Below are positions 10,483 through 22,087 of a DNA stretch of 64,000 bases, one piece after another. Position 1 is the stretch's first letter. Every line of letters begins with the position of its first letter. The notes below the pieces were generated by a model that did not search any database, was not told where the DNA came from, and worked only from the letters and a program-made list of their open reading frames with translations. A program made the translations under genes and the position numbers. The stretch comes from Eleusine coracana subsp. coracana. Its lineage: Eukaryota > Streptophyta > Magnoliopsida > Poales > Poaceae. The stretch spans positions 33,801,969 through 33,865,968 of the forward strand of contig CM064424.1 in assembly GCA_032690845.1 (NCBI GenBank). The letters run 5' to 3'.

Positions 10483-10879
10483 TGTGGGACATATGTATCC
10501 AGGATATTCAATGGGCCGGGGGCTCGGGTATGGTGTATTCGGCCCAGAAAATATTTATTGAGGTACTTGTTTGAGTAAGCGGCAAGTTAAGTTAACAGAT
10601 ATGTTGGATAGATAGAATTTGTTGTAACCGACTAAAAGATTACCATGTAAATCCCTGCCCTTCGGATATATAAGGAGGGCAGGGGGCCTTCAAAAAAGGG
10701 CAGACCCGTATTGGAACACTAATTCCAGTGCAAACCCTAGCAATACAGAAACACCAAACAGGACATAGGGTTATTATCCTTCAGGAGGCCCGAACCTGTA
10801 TAACCCTTGTGTCCTGTGTCCATCGATCTTTCATACTCATACATATACCTAGATCTACTATCAAGAATATCTCTCGATA
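10483..10879 (+). mobile_element. 5' LTR of R1
   Basis: A 397-bp LTR beginning TGTGGGACATATG and ending CTCTCGATA, so its ends are TG...TA rather than TG...CA. The end is fixed by the target duplication on the other side. TATATAA lies at 10667-10673 within GGATATATAAGGAGGG. It lacks a 22-bp hairpin segment that is present in the 3' LTR. Confidence 0.92.
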
Positions 10880-10880
10880 G

Positions 10881-10898
10881 TTGGTGCGCTAGGAGGGG
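10881..10898 (+). other. Primer-binding site of R1
   Basis: TTGGTGCGCTAGGAGGGG starts one base after the LTR. The related copy R3 has TTGGCGTGCCAGGAAGGGG at 61052-61070, so the motif is conserved in the family. Confidence 0.75.
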
Positions 10899-10928
10899 AC
10901 AGCGTTGAGTGTAGCTTCGTCGAAATCG

Positions 10929-13030
10929 ATGGCTTTCATCGACATCAAGTTTCGCCCGGGAGACAAGATCTGCTTTGGCACCAACAGCCTCGTTGCCGAT
11001 CAGCACGGGAACCTTGTCAAGCATGAATGCACGACCCACTCAGACGCTACCATGGCCGATCAGAGCAATCCGGCCGACCGATTCCCGCTTGGCCTTGACA
11101 ACGCGGCGACAACTTTCCAGGTGGAAACCCTCTCGGGCGGCAACTCAATGTTGTCCGCAACGTCCCGATTGACAACCTTGGTCGATTCAGGTTACACTAC
11201 GGTTGATCTCCCGGCTGATCACATGGATCAGTCGGACGAAGATCCTAAATTTTTCGACAAATCAAGATTCGTTGCAGCAATCGGCCTTGAAAGCGAGTCA
11301 CTCCTGGACTTGATTGAAGAGCCGTGTGATTCAGAGAGTTGTTCCTCGGATTTCCACGAGGTATTCATGGTGGCACCTGCTGCCCAGGGGCAAGCAGATG
11401 GCAAAACATCGGCGGATGCTACCGCGTGCGGTACCGTGCCACACGTAGACGAACATGAAACCGACCTCAAAGACGATGATCCAGATGCCGCCACTCCTCC
11501 GCTTCGAAGACCGGATGCTCAGTAGAGACCCCGAGTCGTGCAAAACCTAGATATAGGAGACCTCACCTTAAAGCCTGATGGTGAAGACGTCTTCAAGACC
11601 CCACAGCACAACATCACGGCCGCGGCGACCCTCCTACAAACAATAGAGCCCTTGCTCCAGATCTCCCCAGAGTTGACACCTCAGGTCAACCAATTGAAAG
11701 CGCACATCAGGGCCGCGACTGTACTGGAGATGCATGCGGTACAATCAACGCCAAGTAAATCAGTTTCTGGGGCCGCTAGTTTGGTACCCAGGGAGGATAG
11801 ATGAGACCGACAACGCTCCAACCAGGAGGCAACCCCGCCTACTGTCCCCAGGCACAGGCCCCATTGCAGAGTACCATAATTGGCATCCAAGCGCTGACCT
11901 ACGCAACGGCATACCACCACGTGATGCGCGGGTCTGACTGGACAACAAATACCAGGAGCGCGACGATGGGGCCTGCCGAGAGTATGAAGATGAACGGCGC
12001 CGGCACTGTTATGTTGACTACGAGCATGACAACAGGCGGCAGCCACATAGAGACAATCATTACCATGATCGATGGGATGAGGGCCGCCGTAATGATAGAT
12101 CTCGCCGAGAAGCCGACCGCGACCAAGAACGGACTCCGGCCGCCGACAATTATGATGAGGAGGCTGGCATTCGAGCCTTCACTCGGGAACTTCGAACTGT
12201 CAGCTGACCGGTCGGCTTCAAGCCAGTCGGCATTGAGAAGTATGACGGCAAGACGGATCCGTGCGACTGGCTTCATGTCTATTCGACAGCCATACGAGCT
12301 CTCGGCGACGACAACTTTGTCATGGCCAACTACTTGCATGTTTGCTTAGCCCCAGTGGCAAGAACCTGGCTCACTAATCTGCCCGACAGGCCAAGGAATC
12401 ACTTCTTAGGCAGATCTCTGTCAGCAGTTCGTGGCGAATTTTCAAGCCACCTTCGACAGGCCAAGGAATCACTGGGAACTCGGCCGGATCAAGCAGCGAG
12501 ACCGGGAGCCACTTCAAGAGTACATCCAACGCTTCTGCTGAGTAAAATATACCATCCCTAACATCTCGGATGGTCAAGTTGTCACCGCCTTCAAGGGAGG
12601 ACTCCGCGACGACGACCTAATAAAGAAGATTGGGAGGTTGGATGCTGCTAGTGGACTGTCAGCCAAAGAATTATTCACTATGGCCGACAAATATGCTGTC
12701 AGCAATTTGGCTCTATTCTAAGTTTGCCAATACAAGGAGGCGACCCTAAGGAACTAGTCGGGTCCATCCGATTATAGCAAGGATGACGATAGGAAGCGCA
12801 AGCAAGACCGAACGGTGGCCAACACCGAGCGCCCGACCAGGAGGAAACCAGTCACTCAGGATGACTTCGACAAGATGCTCGATGGCCCTTGCCTGCTACA
12901 TGATGGAGCTCACAAAGCCAAGGAATGCTTCAAGCTAAAAAACTTTGCCCATCACGCCTTGAAGGTCTGCAAAGAACGCCGAACGCGAGGTCAATTACAT
13001 CTGTGGCCGGTCTATGGTTGACTCAAAGCG
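10929..13030 (+). pseudogene. Gag of R1
   Basis: Gag from ATG 10929; the frame is also open from a TTG at 10905. The N-terminal part is open to 11525 and acidic, and 11538-11804 continues it. The core is scattered over frames; around 12300-12400 it reads VMANYLHVCLAPVARTWLTN, a typical Tat-type gag stretch. From 12540 the frame gives SDGQVVTAFKGGLRDD. Near 12880-12940 lies a zinc-binding motif of C-x2-H-x3-H-x4-C form (CLLHDGAHKAKEC). Stops and shifts at several sites make it non-functional. It would have formed the particle shell. Confidence 0.82.
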
Positions 13031-13049
13031 CCAGCAGAAGATCCTCAAT

Positions 13050-13789
13050 AGGGAGGTCCACTCGGTTTCACCAGCGGTACCTCAGTATCTATGATGGTTG
13101 GAGGTTCCAATTACTTTTGATCGATCCGACCATTCGGATCACATCCCCAGGCCCGGGAAATATCCCTTAGTACTAACGCCGACTGTTAATCGAGTCCGGC
13201 TAAATCGGGTACTGGTAGATGGTGGTAGCAATTTGGACATCCCCATTGTGAAAACCTTCAAGGAGCTTGGCATACCCTTGACCAACCTCAAACCAAGTCA
13301 ATCACTGTTTCATGGTGTGATCCCGGGCATGCGAACAGTCCTTTGGGACAAATCACTTTGCCTGTGACTTTCGGCACTCGGGAGAACTATAGGATGTAGT
13401 GTATTACCTTCGAGGTCACCCACCTCGATTCTACGTATCACGCCATTATAGGGCGGCCAGCCATCACTAAATTCATGGCGGTACCTCATTATCCTTATAT
13501 GATGATGAAGCTGCCAGGACCAAACGGAGTCATCTCAATGCACTCGGATGTGCGAACCTCATACGACTGCGACAACGGCAGTTGTGAGTTGACTGAGAAG
13601 ATAGTAGCAGCATCGGAGCTGGCCAAGCTAAAGGAAGCGCTCGCCACGGCGGAGGAGGCCATGCTTGACCCTGCTCCGAGGAAAGCGCTGAAGACTATGG
13701 TACAAGCGGACGCCGTGGAGTCCAAGAAGATTAGCCTAGAAGACAATGATGTATCCAAGACCACAGGTCAATTTAGGTGATAAATAGGA
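13050..13789 (+). pseudogene. Aspartic protease region of R1
   Basis: The catalytic loop VLVDGGSNLDI is at about 13208-13240, with Asp-Gly-Gly in place of the usual Asp-Ser/Thr-Gly. A later block near 13440-13500 reads AIIGRPAITKFMAVPH, the second conserved protease segment. Frameshifts near 13365 and 13400 break it. The frame 13475-13780 leads through a charged linker to RT. Confidence 0.8.
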
Positions 13790-14842
13790 AAGCGCGCTCA
13801 TCCATTTTCTTAGAAATAATAAAGATATATTTGCATGGAAACCTACTGACATGCCAGGTGTTCCAAGGGAAAAGGCTGAGCACAAACTTCACGTCTGCGA
13901 AAACGCCAGGCCGGTAAGGCAACGGCTTAGATGATTCTCGCTAGACCGAAACGATGCGATTAGGAAAGAAATCAGCCGACTGCTGGCAGCCAGTTTTATT
14001 AAAGAAGTTTTCCACCTCGACTGGTTGGCCAACCTAGTTCTGGTGCGGAAGAAGAATAAGGAGTGGCAGATGTGCGTGGATTATACCGGCCTTAACCAAG
14101 CTTGTCCAAAAGATCCGTTCACTCTCCCACGTATTGATCAAGTGGTCGATTCAATGGCTGGATGCGCTCAGTTGTGCTTCTTAGATGCCTATTCAGGGTA
14201 CCATCAGATTCCCTTAAACCAATCAGACCAGCTCAAAACCTTGTTCATCACGCTGTTCGGAGCCTTCTGTTACACAACAATGCCCTTTGGCCTGAAAAAT
14301 GCTGGTGCCACCTACCAGCGGACTATGCAGCGATGTTTGGACAACCAGATAGGAAGGAATGTTGAGGCTTATGTCGATGAAGTGGTAGTCAAGACTCGGC
14401 TCTCCACAGACTTGATATCCGACCTAGATGAAACATTCGGCAACCTTCGGAAATACAACATGAAGCTAAATCCGGAAAAATGCATCATTGGGGTCCCATC
14501 AGGAAAATTACTCATTTTTCTGGTATCACACAGAGGGATTGAAGCTAATCAAGAAAAGGTAAATGCCATATTACGAATGGGACCTCCACATTCACAAAAA
14601 GACATTCAAAAGCTCACTGGTTATATGGCTATGCTCAGTCGGTTTGTATCATGACTCAACGTCCGAGGGTTACCCTTTTTCCGATTACTCAAGAAGTAAG
14701 AATCATTCACCTGGAATGATGACGCACAGAAAGCTTGGATGATTTTAAGGCTTACATTAGTGGTCCTTTAGTCTTAACACCCCCAGAGCCAAAGGAACCT
14801 TTGTAGCTGTACATTTCCGTAACCAAACACGTTGTTAGTACT
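13790..14842 (+). pseudogene. Reverse transcriptase of R1, active site altered
   Basis: RT palm and fingers are readable: FAWKPTDMPGVP-like start near 13830, WQMCVDYTGLNQACPKDPF at about 14065, MPFGLKNAGATYQR at about 14281 and the active-site loop at 14370-14381. There the expected Tyr-Val-Asp-Asp reads Tyr-Val-Asp-Glu, so the second catalytic Asp is lost. Stops at 14652-14654 and shortly after break the connection region. RT would copy element RNA to DNA; this copy is inactive on both counts. The same loop in element D reads YIDD (45145-45156, minus). Confidence 0.9.
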
Positions 14843-15640
14843 GTGCTAGCGGTGGAACGGATGGAAGATGGCAAGGCTCAAAAGGTGCAACGACCAGTAT
14901 ATTTCATCAGTGAGGTCTTATCAGAATCCAAGGTACGATACTTCCAACTTCATAAATTAATTTATGCATTACTGATGACATCTAGGAAGTTGAAGCATTA
15001 CTTTGAGGATCATCCAATTGAGGTCCACACGTCGTTCGACCTAGGTGAATTGCTGCACAACAGAGAGGCCACTGGGAAAATCGCCAAATGGGCCATCGAG
15101 CTCGGATCATATGATATCACCTTTAAGTCATGTGACTCGATCAAAGGTCAAGCTTTGTTGGACTTTGTCGCCAATTGGACAGAATGTGAGTTACCTCCCG
15201 ACTCATAAGAATTATTCTATTGGAAGATGGCGTTTGACGGCTCCTTACAATTGGAAGGTGCCGGAGCAGGAGTCATACTAGTATCTCCTGACGGAGCCAA
15301 GTTGCAGTACATTCTTCGAATGCACTTCTGTGCCTCTAACAACGCCGCAGAGTATGAGACGCTATTACATGGACTTCAGACAGCTATCTCACTTGGCGTC
15401 CAAAGGATAAGCGTCTATGGCGACTCAGCACTAGTTATAAATCAAGTAACGAAGGAGTGGTGTTGTTCCCACGAATGCATGACAGCCTACTGCCCCGAAG
15501 TTCGGAAGCTCGAAAACAAGTTTGATGGCATTGAGTATAAATACGTCCTGCATAAGTATAACGAAGAGGTGGATGAACTGGCCAAACTTGGGTCTAGCAG
15601 ATCTAAAATACATGAGGGAGTATTCTTTGATGATCTGCAT
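14843..15640 (+). pseudogene. Dual RNase H region of R1
   Basis: The first RNase H (14843-15208) has PVYFISEVLSESKVRY and LKHYFEDHPIEV, the usual gypsy RT-linked domain. The second (15227 on) is an archaeal-type RNase H with DGSLQ, AAEYETLLHG and YGDSALVINQV supplying Asp, Glu and Asp. The presence of both is a hallmark of the Tat lineage. The two parts are in different frames, so a shift lies near 15205-15230. Confidence 0.87.
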
Positions 15641-16962
15641 AAGCCATATGTACTAACCCAGCAAACTATGGAGCAGTCGGCACTAAAGGCGGGGGCAGCA
15701 CCACATGTAGCTGTCATTGAGGTAGATTGGCGCACTCCCTTCCTTGAGTATCTGGATCATGATACACTACCGACCGACAAAGATGAAGCCCTCTGGATTA
15801 TTCGCAAGTCGCGTTCATATTGTATAGTTGACCATCACCTGTACAAGCAAAGCCCACATGGGGTACTGATGAAATGCTTGTCTCAAAATCAAGGCATAGC
15901 TATATTAGGAAACATCCACGCTGGCATTTATGGGAATCACACAGGCCCATCCACAATCACGGCCGAAGCAATGAGGCAAGGGTTTTATTGGCCGACCGCT
16001 GGTGCTGATGCCAAGGAAATTGTCCGAAAGTGTGAAGGTTGTCAGTTCTTCGCCCGCCAGATGCACGTACCTACCACAGAGCTCCAAAATATCCCAATAA
16101 CTTGGCCCTTTGCAGTATGGGGTTTAGACATCGTTGGACCTTTCATGAAAGCTCAAGGGGGTTTTACTCACTTTTTCGTAGCAGTGGACAAGTTCTCTAA
16201 ATGGATCGAAGCAAAGCCGGTCGGTAAGATTTCGGCAAAGAAGGCCATCGAGTTTATGACCAAAATAGTCACTCTGTTCGGTGCCCCACACAAGATAATC
16301 ACTGACAATGGTACTCAATTCACCATAGAGGAGTTTAAAGAGTTTGCGGGCCGAGTCAGCTTTAAGATTGGTTATGCCTCAGCCGCCCATCCATAGAGCA
16401 ATGGCCAGGTTGAGAGGGCAAACGGCCTCTTGCTTTCAGGAATTAAGCTATGTATATTTGATCGGCTGGAAAAGTACGCTCGTGATAGGTTCAAGAATTA
16501 TCATCTGTGTTGTGGGGACTTAGAACCAACGTAAGTCGTGCCACCGGGCACTCCCCTTTCTCTTTGGTTTATGGCTCGGAAGCCATGTTACCCACCAAGA
16601 TTCTTTTTGCCTCCCCCCGTGTGATAGCATATGGAGAAAAAACCTTCAACGACCATAGGTGTGATGACTTGTTGTTGTTAGAGGAGCAGCGAGATGCCAC
16701 TGTAATTCTGTCGGCAAAGTACCAGCAAAGTTTGCGATGTTATCACGACAAAAATATTCGAACACGGGGTTTTTCCGTCGGCGACCTGGTTTTGAAGCAA
16801 GTTCAGTCTAAGGTCGGTAAGCACAAGCTGTCGGCTCCATGGGAAAGACCTTTTATTATAAATGAAATGACTCGGCCAGGCGCCTATCGATTGATGAATG
16901 AGGACGGATTGGACCTTCAAAGTTCCTGGAATGTTTCACAGCTACGTCATTTTTATGCCTAG
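15641..16962 (+). pseudogene. Integrase of R1
   Basis: The N-terminal zinc-binding part has IHAGIYGNH and RKCEGCQFF. The catalytic core holds Asp in LDIVGP, Asp in ITDNGTQF (about 16303) and Glu in GQVERANG (GAG 16412-16414). A TAG at 16394-16396 stops the frame just before the last catalytic Glu. The C-terminal part is open from 16507 to 16962 (LVYGSEAMLP, WNVSQLRHFYA). Integrase would insert the DNA copy into the genome. Confidence 0.9.
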
Positions 16963-17446
16963 TAATTATAGTTTATTGTATATCTATTATTAAATATATA
17001 TACATAGTAGTCATGATATCTGATTTCGCAATTTATGATTTCTGTGAATAATTGTTGATATTGTTTACATCATGGCTCAAATTCTGATACTTGGTATCAC
17101 CTTAACTCGCGTATGTCGACCAAGCGGGTTACATAGTCCCCAGGGTTTTTGCCGTCTGTTAGGGACCAAGGCAATTCTCCTAATTCGCATATGCTTGACC
17201 GAGGAGTTCTTAGTCTCCATGGTTCATATCGGTTATTGGGAGCGCTGTTTAGAGGGCTGACATGAGTTGTGTATTGGTTGTGAGTGTTTAACACGAGTTC
17301 ATACAATACATATACGAAGTAGCACGACCCAAGAATTCATTACAATACTGGTAATGAATCTAGACCTTAGCGGTCTATCGAACATTAGTTATATTACAGT
17401 AACGGAGCTGTAACACAGTATTTTAAGCTTTACAATTCCTTACACT
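16963..17446 (+). other. Spacer between R1 pol and antisense gene
   Basis: AT-rich, no supported coding region. It separates the integrase stop from the convergent end of the antisense gene. Confidence 0.6.
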
Positions 17447-20400
17447 TTAGGTAAGGGTTCTAGCTCTATCTGGTCGGCTAATATATGCAAAGTTTTTTTG
17501 CGCCTCAGCCACGAGAGCTTCACATTGCTCATCAGAGAAATCTTCATGGAAACCCTCAGCTACAACAGCTAACTCTATGCTGGGGATGTGGGACTTTGCA
17601 ATTGCCAGGACTTGTGCGCCGGCTAGCTCTGCAACATGTCGAGCATGTTCTTTCAGTCGGCCGAGTGCCCCTTGTAGCCTCGTCATCTGGTCTCGACATC
17701 GAGGTGGTTTTTCTTCAGGATATATATATTGGGCGACCACCTCTGCATCCTTCTGAAGAGCTGCAAGAGAAAATTGAAGGTTTTCATCACCCTCTATAAA
17801 TTTCTTCTGCAAAAGCTCATAGGACTCTTTGATCCTACATGAGTACAATAATCATATATGTCCAGTACAATGAACTTTGATATAAAGGTATTAGATGAAT
17901 AAACACTTACCTCTCAGTCGTTTCTCGACTTCTACCTTTTCAGCCTCAAGGGTGGCAACCTTTTCCTTATAATCTTCTTTTAGCTTTTCAACTTCTTTGA
18001 ATGCTTTCTGGAATTGGTTTAGCTCATCCACAACCTTTTTTAAGATCTTTTCAGCCTTGATTACTTCGGTTTCTAGCTTTATGTTTCTCTCCTTTTGGCT
18101 TTATATTGTTTCCTCAGCGCCTATCAGTTATGAACCTTTTAGTACATATGTATATTTTTGTATGCATAAGTACATTCATTTTTACCTTCTGCCCTTTTCT
18201 TGATCTCTACCGAGTCCTGGATCTGCTTCTTTAATCCTTGATTCTCGGACTTCAAAGTTTCAATAGCTTGGGTAGACGACTCCAGTTCTTTTATACGGCC
18301 TTCGAGACTTGCAATTTCAGCAGCCGCCTGGGCATCTTGTTTTTGTTTCAATTCCAGCGACCACGATGCCTCTATATGGACGAGGTCAAATATTCATATT
18401 CCACAGATAGCATGTGAGGTATAGGCTTTATTGGTCTCATACCTTGTAACTCGAATTGAAGTTCATCAACTTGAGATGAACGGGCTTTTAGAGCAACTGA
18501 TAAGCACCCGACTTCCTGTCTCTCTTTGGCAAGCTGATCTTCTAAATCGACGGCTTTTGCACAATGCCTTTCGACAAGTTGCAGAAGCTTACTCTTGTTA
18601 GCCATATGGGTTTTCAGAGCCTGCAATGATGGTGAATTATATATTTGAAACTTCACAGCCAGGAACGGTGATTATTATTGACAAGAAAGGAGGAATACCT
18701 GGAAGGAATGATAGGCTTTTTCAGTATGTTCTTCAAAATTTTTTAATTCCGCTTGCTGTACCGACTCATCAAATCCGGTGATGGCAAATCGGCCAATATG
18801 GTATACTAATCTAGTTGGCGTTGGCTGTTCTGAGGCACCTTCTCTTACCACTCGGTGAATAGGAGTCGGCGTGACGTTTTCCTCCGGACTGATTGGATAC
18901 TCATATGTTGGTTCTGGCATAGATTCAAAAACCACTGATGGCTCTTCGGGCTCAGTAGAGGCAGGAGTATTAGCACCCGTTGCCATCTTAGATTAATTTA
19001 GGTCTGGGATATTGGGTGATTTAGCCTGGTTATCTTCTGGCTGAGTGGATTCGGGTGCACTCTTTAAATCACTTGGTTTCTCTACCGAGTGGTCTGGGAC
19101 ATCATCTCTGGATGACCCAACATGTGGTGTCTCCTAGTCTTTTTCAGGAACTGGACTTTGCGTCGGGACTTCTTCAAAAGATGACCGCCTGGACGACTTG
19201 TCAATTAGATAGAGAATTACATATTTATTCAAATGGATAATTAAGCTTCAAGTTACATCGATTTGTTTACCTTGAGCGGCATTTGAATTTTATGCCTGAC
19301 ACTCTTGGTGGGGGGCTGGTTGGCCTTGGGGCACCTGTTGTGTCTGGCGCCGCCTCATGGGTGTCTGCCTTGCTTGGTTCACTCGAACGATTTTGTCCTT
19401 TTTCATCCATGGTCCGCCGAGTGGTGGAGGCTTTCTCTGGAGTTTTTTTCTTTGCCTCTTCTTGAAATCTAGCTACTCTTTCAGCTAGCGATTCTTCTTC
19501 ATCAGAATCTTCAATATGCGCCTTGCGGCGCTTGGGAGCTAATGATTGAGTGGGAGATTTCTTTTGCGGCATCGGCGGTAGTGGGGGATTGGACACGTAT
19601 ACATCAAGGTTCTGCAATATATGTGACATATTATTCATTTCTGAACATAATGCATGAAGTGTTGATTTTTTAAGCACAGAAGTGGATAACTTACTGAACT
19701 CTTGCCAGTCACGGAATGATGTCCACTTTTCGCACTTCCTGGAATCCAACTAAGGAGTGAACAAAATATGTTTTCCAGCCGTAAAGTTAATTCCTTTTTT
19801 GACAATGTTTCCAGCACTTCCATTGTGGGGTCTGAACCCAATTGGAACTTCCATCCGGGAACATGACGTTTCTTAATAGGCTGCACGCGGCAATATATGA
19901 AGCTTGCGGCAACATGTATGCCAGTATAACCTTTGGACTTGAGATAGGCAATATGCTCTAATATGGCATCAACTTGAGACTTCTTGTTTGGATGGGCCTT
20001 TGCTGACCACTCGGGTCGTGGCTTGGGGGCTTCGGCCGTAGTCTCTGACAAAGGTGGAGCATGGTTTCCATGGTAAAACCAGTCTGCGTGCCAACCTTTG
20101 TTCATTGATGGAAGTGGTACATCAACATATTTGGATTTATTCCTTAATTGGAATCCGGCCCCTCCTATAACATTATTGTTGTTTGATTTCAAAACAAACA
20201 GTTCTTTGAAGGTATCAAAATGGGGATGAATTCCCAAGAACACCTCACACAGGTGGATAAAGATAGCAATATGTAAGATAGAATTTGGATTCAGATTGAC
20301 CAGGTTGATGCCATAGTAGAAAAGAAGACCGCAAAAGAAGTCACAACAAGGGATCCCAAATCCACGATAGAAAAAGGAGGAGAAAACCGTGATTAGGTCG

Positions 20401-20618
20401 ACGGGAGGTTGGGAAAATTTCTAACCTATGGCCTCGATCCATCCTCCGGTCTGTTGATCCTGCAACACGCCGTCAATCACCAGTTTGTTGATTTTCTCTG
20501 AGTCCATGGCTGACAGGGGGAACTCCTTGATGGCGACAGGGATGTCAAAAACTGTCTCAGGAGAAGATTTCTTCTGGGATTGTGCCTTAGAGCTTTGGCG
20601 GGAGCGCTTCGGGGCCAT
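17447..20618 (-). pseudogene. Antisense multi-exon gene of R1
   Basis: Convergent to pol. It starts at ATG 20618 (MAPKRSRQSS) and ends at 17447. The first exon runs to at least 19750 in one frame with a single stop (TAG 20421-20423). It holds a region with VFLGIHPHFDTF, GGAGFQLR and GWHADWFYH, which I recognise as the putative gypsy-type transposon domain (Transposase_28 type). Introns with GT...AG borders are visible at 19612-19694, 18621-18698, 18372-18442, 18121-18185 and 17835-17910 (65-83 bp each), with one more likely near 19270-19190. Exons after the first encode a Ser/Pro-rich linker and long Lys/Glu-rich coiled coils. Antisense genes of this kind are known in Tat-type elements; their role is unknown. 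R2 carries a relative. Confidence 0.78.
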
Positions 20619-20753
20619 CGCTCTCGTTTGAGTGCAGTGGGAAGCTGTTGCGTGGAGCTTTGGGGTGGAAATGGAAGCCTAGGATCTAGGATTTGTGTGC
20701 GTAAGATGGCGGCGGCGGCGAAATGAAGACGAAGGGATGTGACTGTTTGGAGG

Positions 20754-20767
20754 CCCTTTAATAAGGG
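20754..20767 (-). promoter_or_regulatory. Possible core promoter of R1 antisense gene
   Basis: CCCTTATTAAAGGG on the minus strand lies about 136 bases upstream of the antisense ATG, followed by a leader with GCC repeats. It is a weak TATA-like match; the corresponding R2 site is a much better box. Confidence 0.35.
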
Positions 20768-20900
20768 ATAGATGACCTGCTGGGCCGAGGCTTCTTATAA
20801 TCTGTTAAGTCCAGTTTTGTTAATTGGTATATGCATCTATTATATTATTGAGACTCTTTTTTTAGCGTTAATATTGGATATTGTGGATCTTAACATTAGT

Positions 20901-21240
20901 AATAAATTACTCGGATTGTTGCGGTTTCAACCTTGGAAATTGTACCTTTCGAGATTCCGTGATAAATCACTCGAATTGTTGCAGTTTCAGCCTTGGAAAT
21001 TGTACCTTTCGAGATTTCGTGATAAATCACTCGGATTGTTGCAGTTTCAGCCTTGGAAATTGTACCTTTCAAGATTTCGTGATAAATCACTCGGACTATT
21101 GTAGTTTCAACCTCGGAAATTGTGCCTTTCAAAATTCCATGATAAATCACTCGGATTATTGTGGTTTCTACCTTGGGATTTATAACTTTCGAGATTTTGT
21201 GATAAATCACTCGGATTATCTTGGCACCAATCTTGGGGGA
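20901..21240 (+). repeat. 60-bp tandem repeat, about 5.7 copies
   Basis: Six successive copies with an exact 60-bp period, each containing GATAAATCACTCGGATT and CCTTGGAAATTGTACCTTTC with a few changes. Because 60 is a multiple of three, all frames stay partly open and mimic a repeat protein on both strands. It sits between the antisense promoter and the 3' LTR. Confidence 0.93.
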
Positions 21241-21652
21241 CGTGTTTTCGTGTTATATTACTACTATTGATACATCACCAATCTTGGGGGCTATGACAAT
21301 TGAAATTCGTTGTTAATCATTCGGATTAAGGGCACTTCAACATTATGGATGTGAATATTAATTTGGTGATGTATCACTCAGCGAGTGAGAAAATTCAGCT
21401 AAATATGGAGCTTGTTAAGACAAATTGGACAATTCAGATCTCATTATGCCCTTTTCTATTGAGGGACAAGATTAATTGGATATTTTTCAATAAATCAAAA
21501 GTTGCTTCGGTGTAGACTCAACAACCTTCTGAGTTGGGGGCTATATGCATAGTCTATGTCTTTTGTAGGGATTTATGAATAAGAGTTAATAGAAAAAGCA
21601 CTTCCTAATTTCATAAGATGTCGAGGCAAATCAAGACGACGATTCAAAATGG
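21241..21652 (+). other. R1 3' spacer with iterated PPT-like motifs
   Basis: No coding region. TTGGGGGCTAT-like words at 21284 and 21534 repeat the purine tract that precedes the 3' LTR. Confidence 0.55.
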
Positions 21653-21670
21653 AAAGTGCTTGGGGGCTAC
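21653..21670 (+). other. Polypurine tract of R1
   Basis: AAGTGCTTGGGGGCTAC ends directly before TGTGGGACATATG, as expected for plus-strand priming. R2 has GCACTTGGGGCCTGC in the same place. Confidence 0.75.
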
Positions 21671-22087
21671 TGTGGGACATATGTACCCCGGATATTCAAC
21701 CACTCGGCTAATTGGCCGAGTGGGCTGGGGGCTCAGGTATGGTGTATTCGGCCTAGAAGATATTTATTGAGGTACTTGTTTGAGTAAGCGGCAAGTTAGT
21801 TAGCAGATATGTTGGATAGTTAGAATCTGTTGTAACCGACTAAAAGATTACCATGTAAATCCCAGCCCTTCGGATATATAAGGAGGGCAGGGGGCCTTCG
21901 GAAAAGGGCAGACCCATATTGGAACCCTAATTCCAGTGCGAACCCTAGCAATACAGCAACACCAAACAGGACGTAGGGTTATTATCCTTCAGGAGGCCCA
22001 AACCTGTATAAACCTTATGTCCTGTGTCCATCGATATTTCATACTCATACGCATACCTAGATCTACTATCGAGAATATCTCTCGATA
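21671..22087 (+). mobile_element. 3' LTR of R1
   Basis: A 417-bp LTR matching 10483-10879 along its length except for about 22 extra bases at 21700-21721 that form a hairpin (ACTCGGC/GCCGAGT). It ends CTCTCGATA, followed by the target duplication GGGAG. Confidence 0.92.

Larger units (their letters stand above)
10483..22087 (+). mobile_element. R1: full-length Tat-type LTR retrotransposon
   Basis: An 11.6-kb element with LTRs 10483-10879 and 21671-22087 and an exact 5-bp target duplication GGGAG at 10478-10482 and 22088-22092. Inside, in order: primer site, gag, protease, RT, RNase H, a second (archaeal-type) RNase H, integrase, an antisense gene, a 60-bp tandem repeat and a purine tract. 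Dual RNase H plus an antisense gene is the layout of Tat-type grass elements such as RIRE2 or Grande (established knowledge; the exact family needs a search). It is inserted in the 3' part of B1. Many stops show it is old. Confidence 0.95.

Noticed and set aside
11899..12339. Minus-strand hydrophobic frame as a membrane protein
   Set aside because: It overlaps R1 gag, and its hydrophobicity follows from the complement of charged codons.
20901..21240. CRISPR array
   Set aside because: The whole 60-bp unit is repeated with no unique spacers, and the sequence is plainly nuclear plant DNA.
20772..21270. Repeat proteins on both strands at the 60-bp array
   Set aside because: The frames stay open only because 60 is a multiple of three in a tandem repeat; no start context, domain or codon bias supports a protein.
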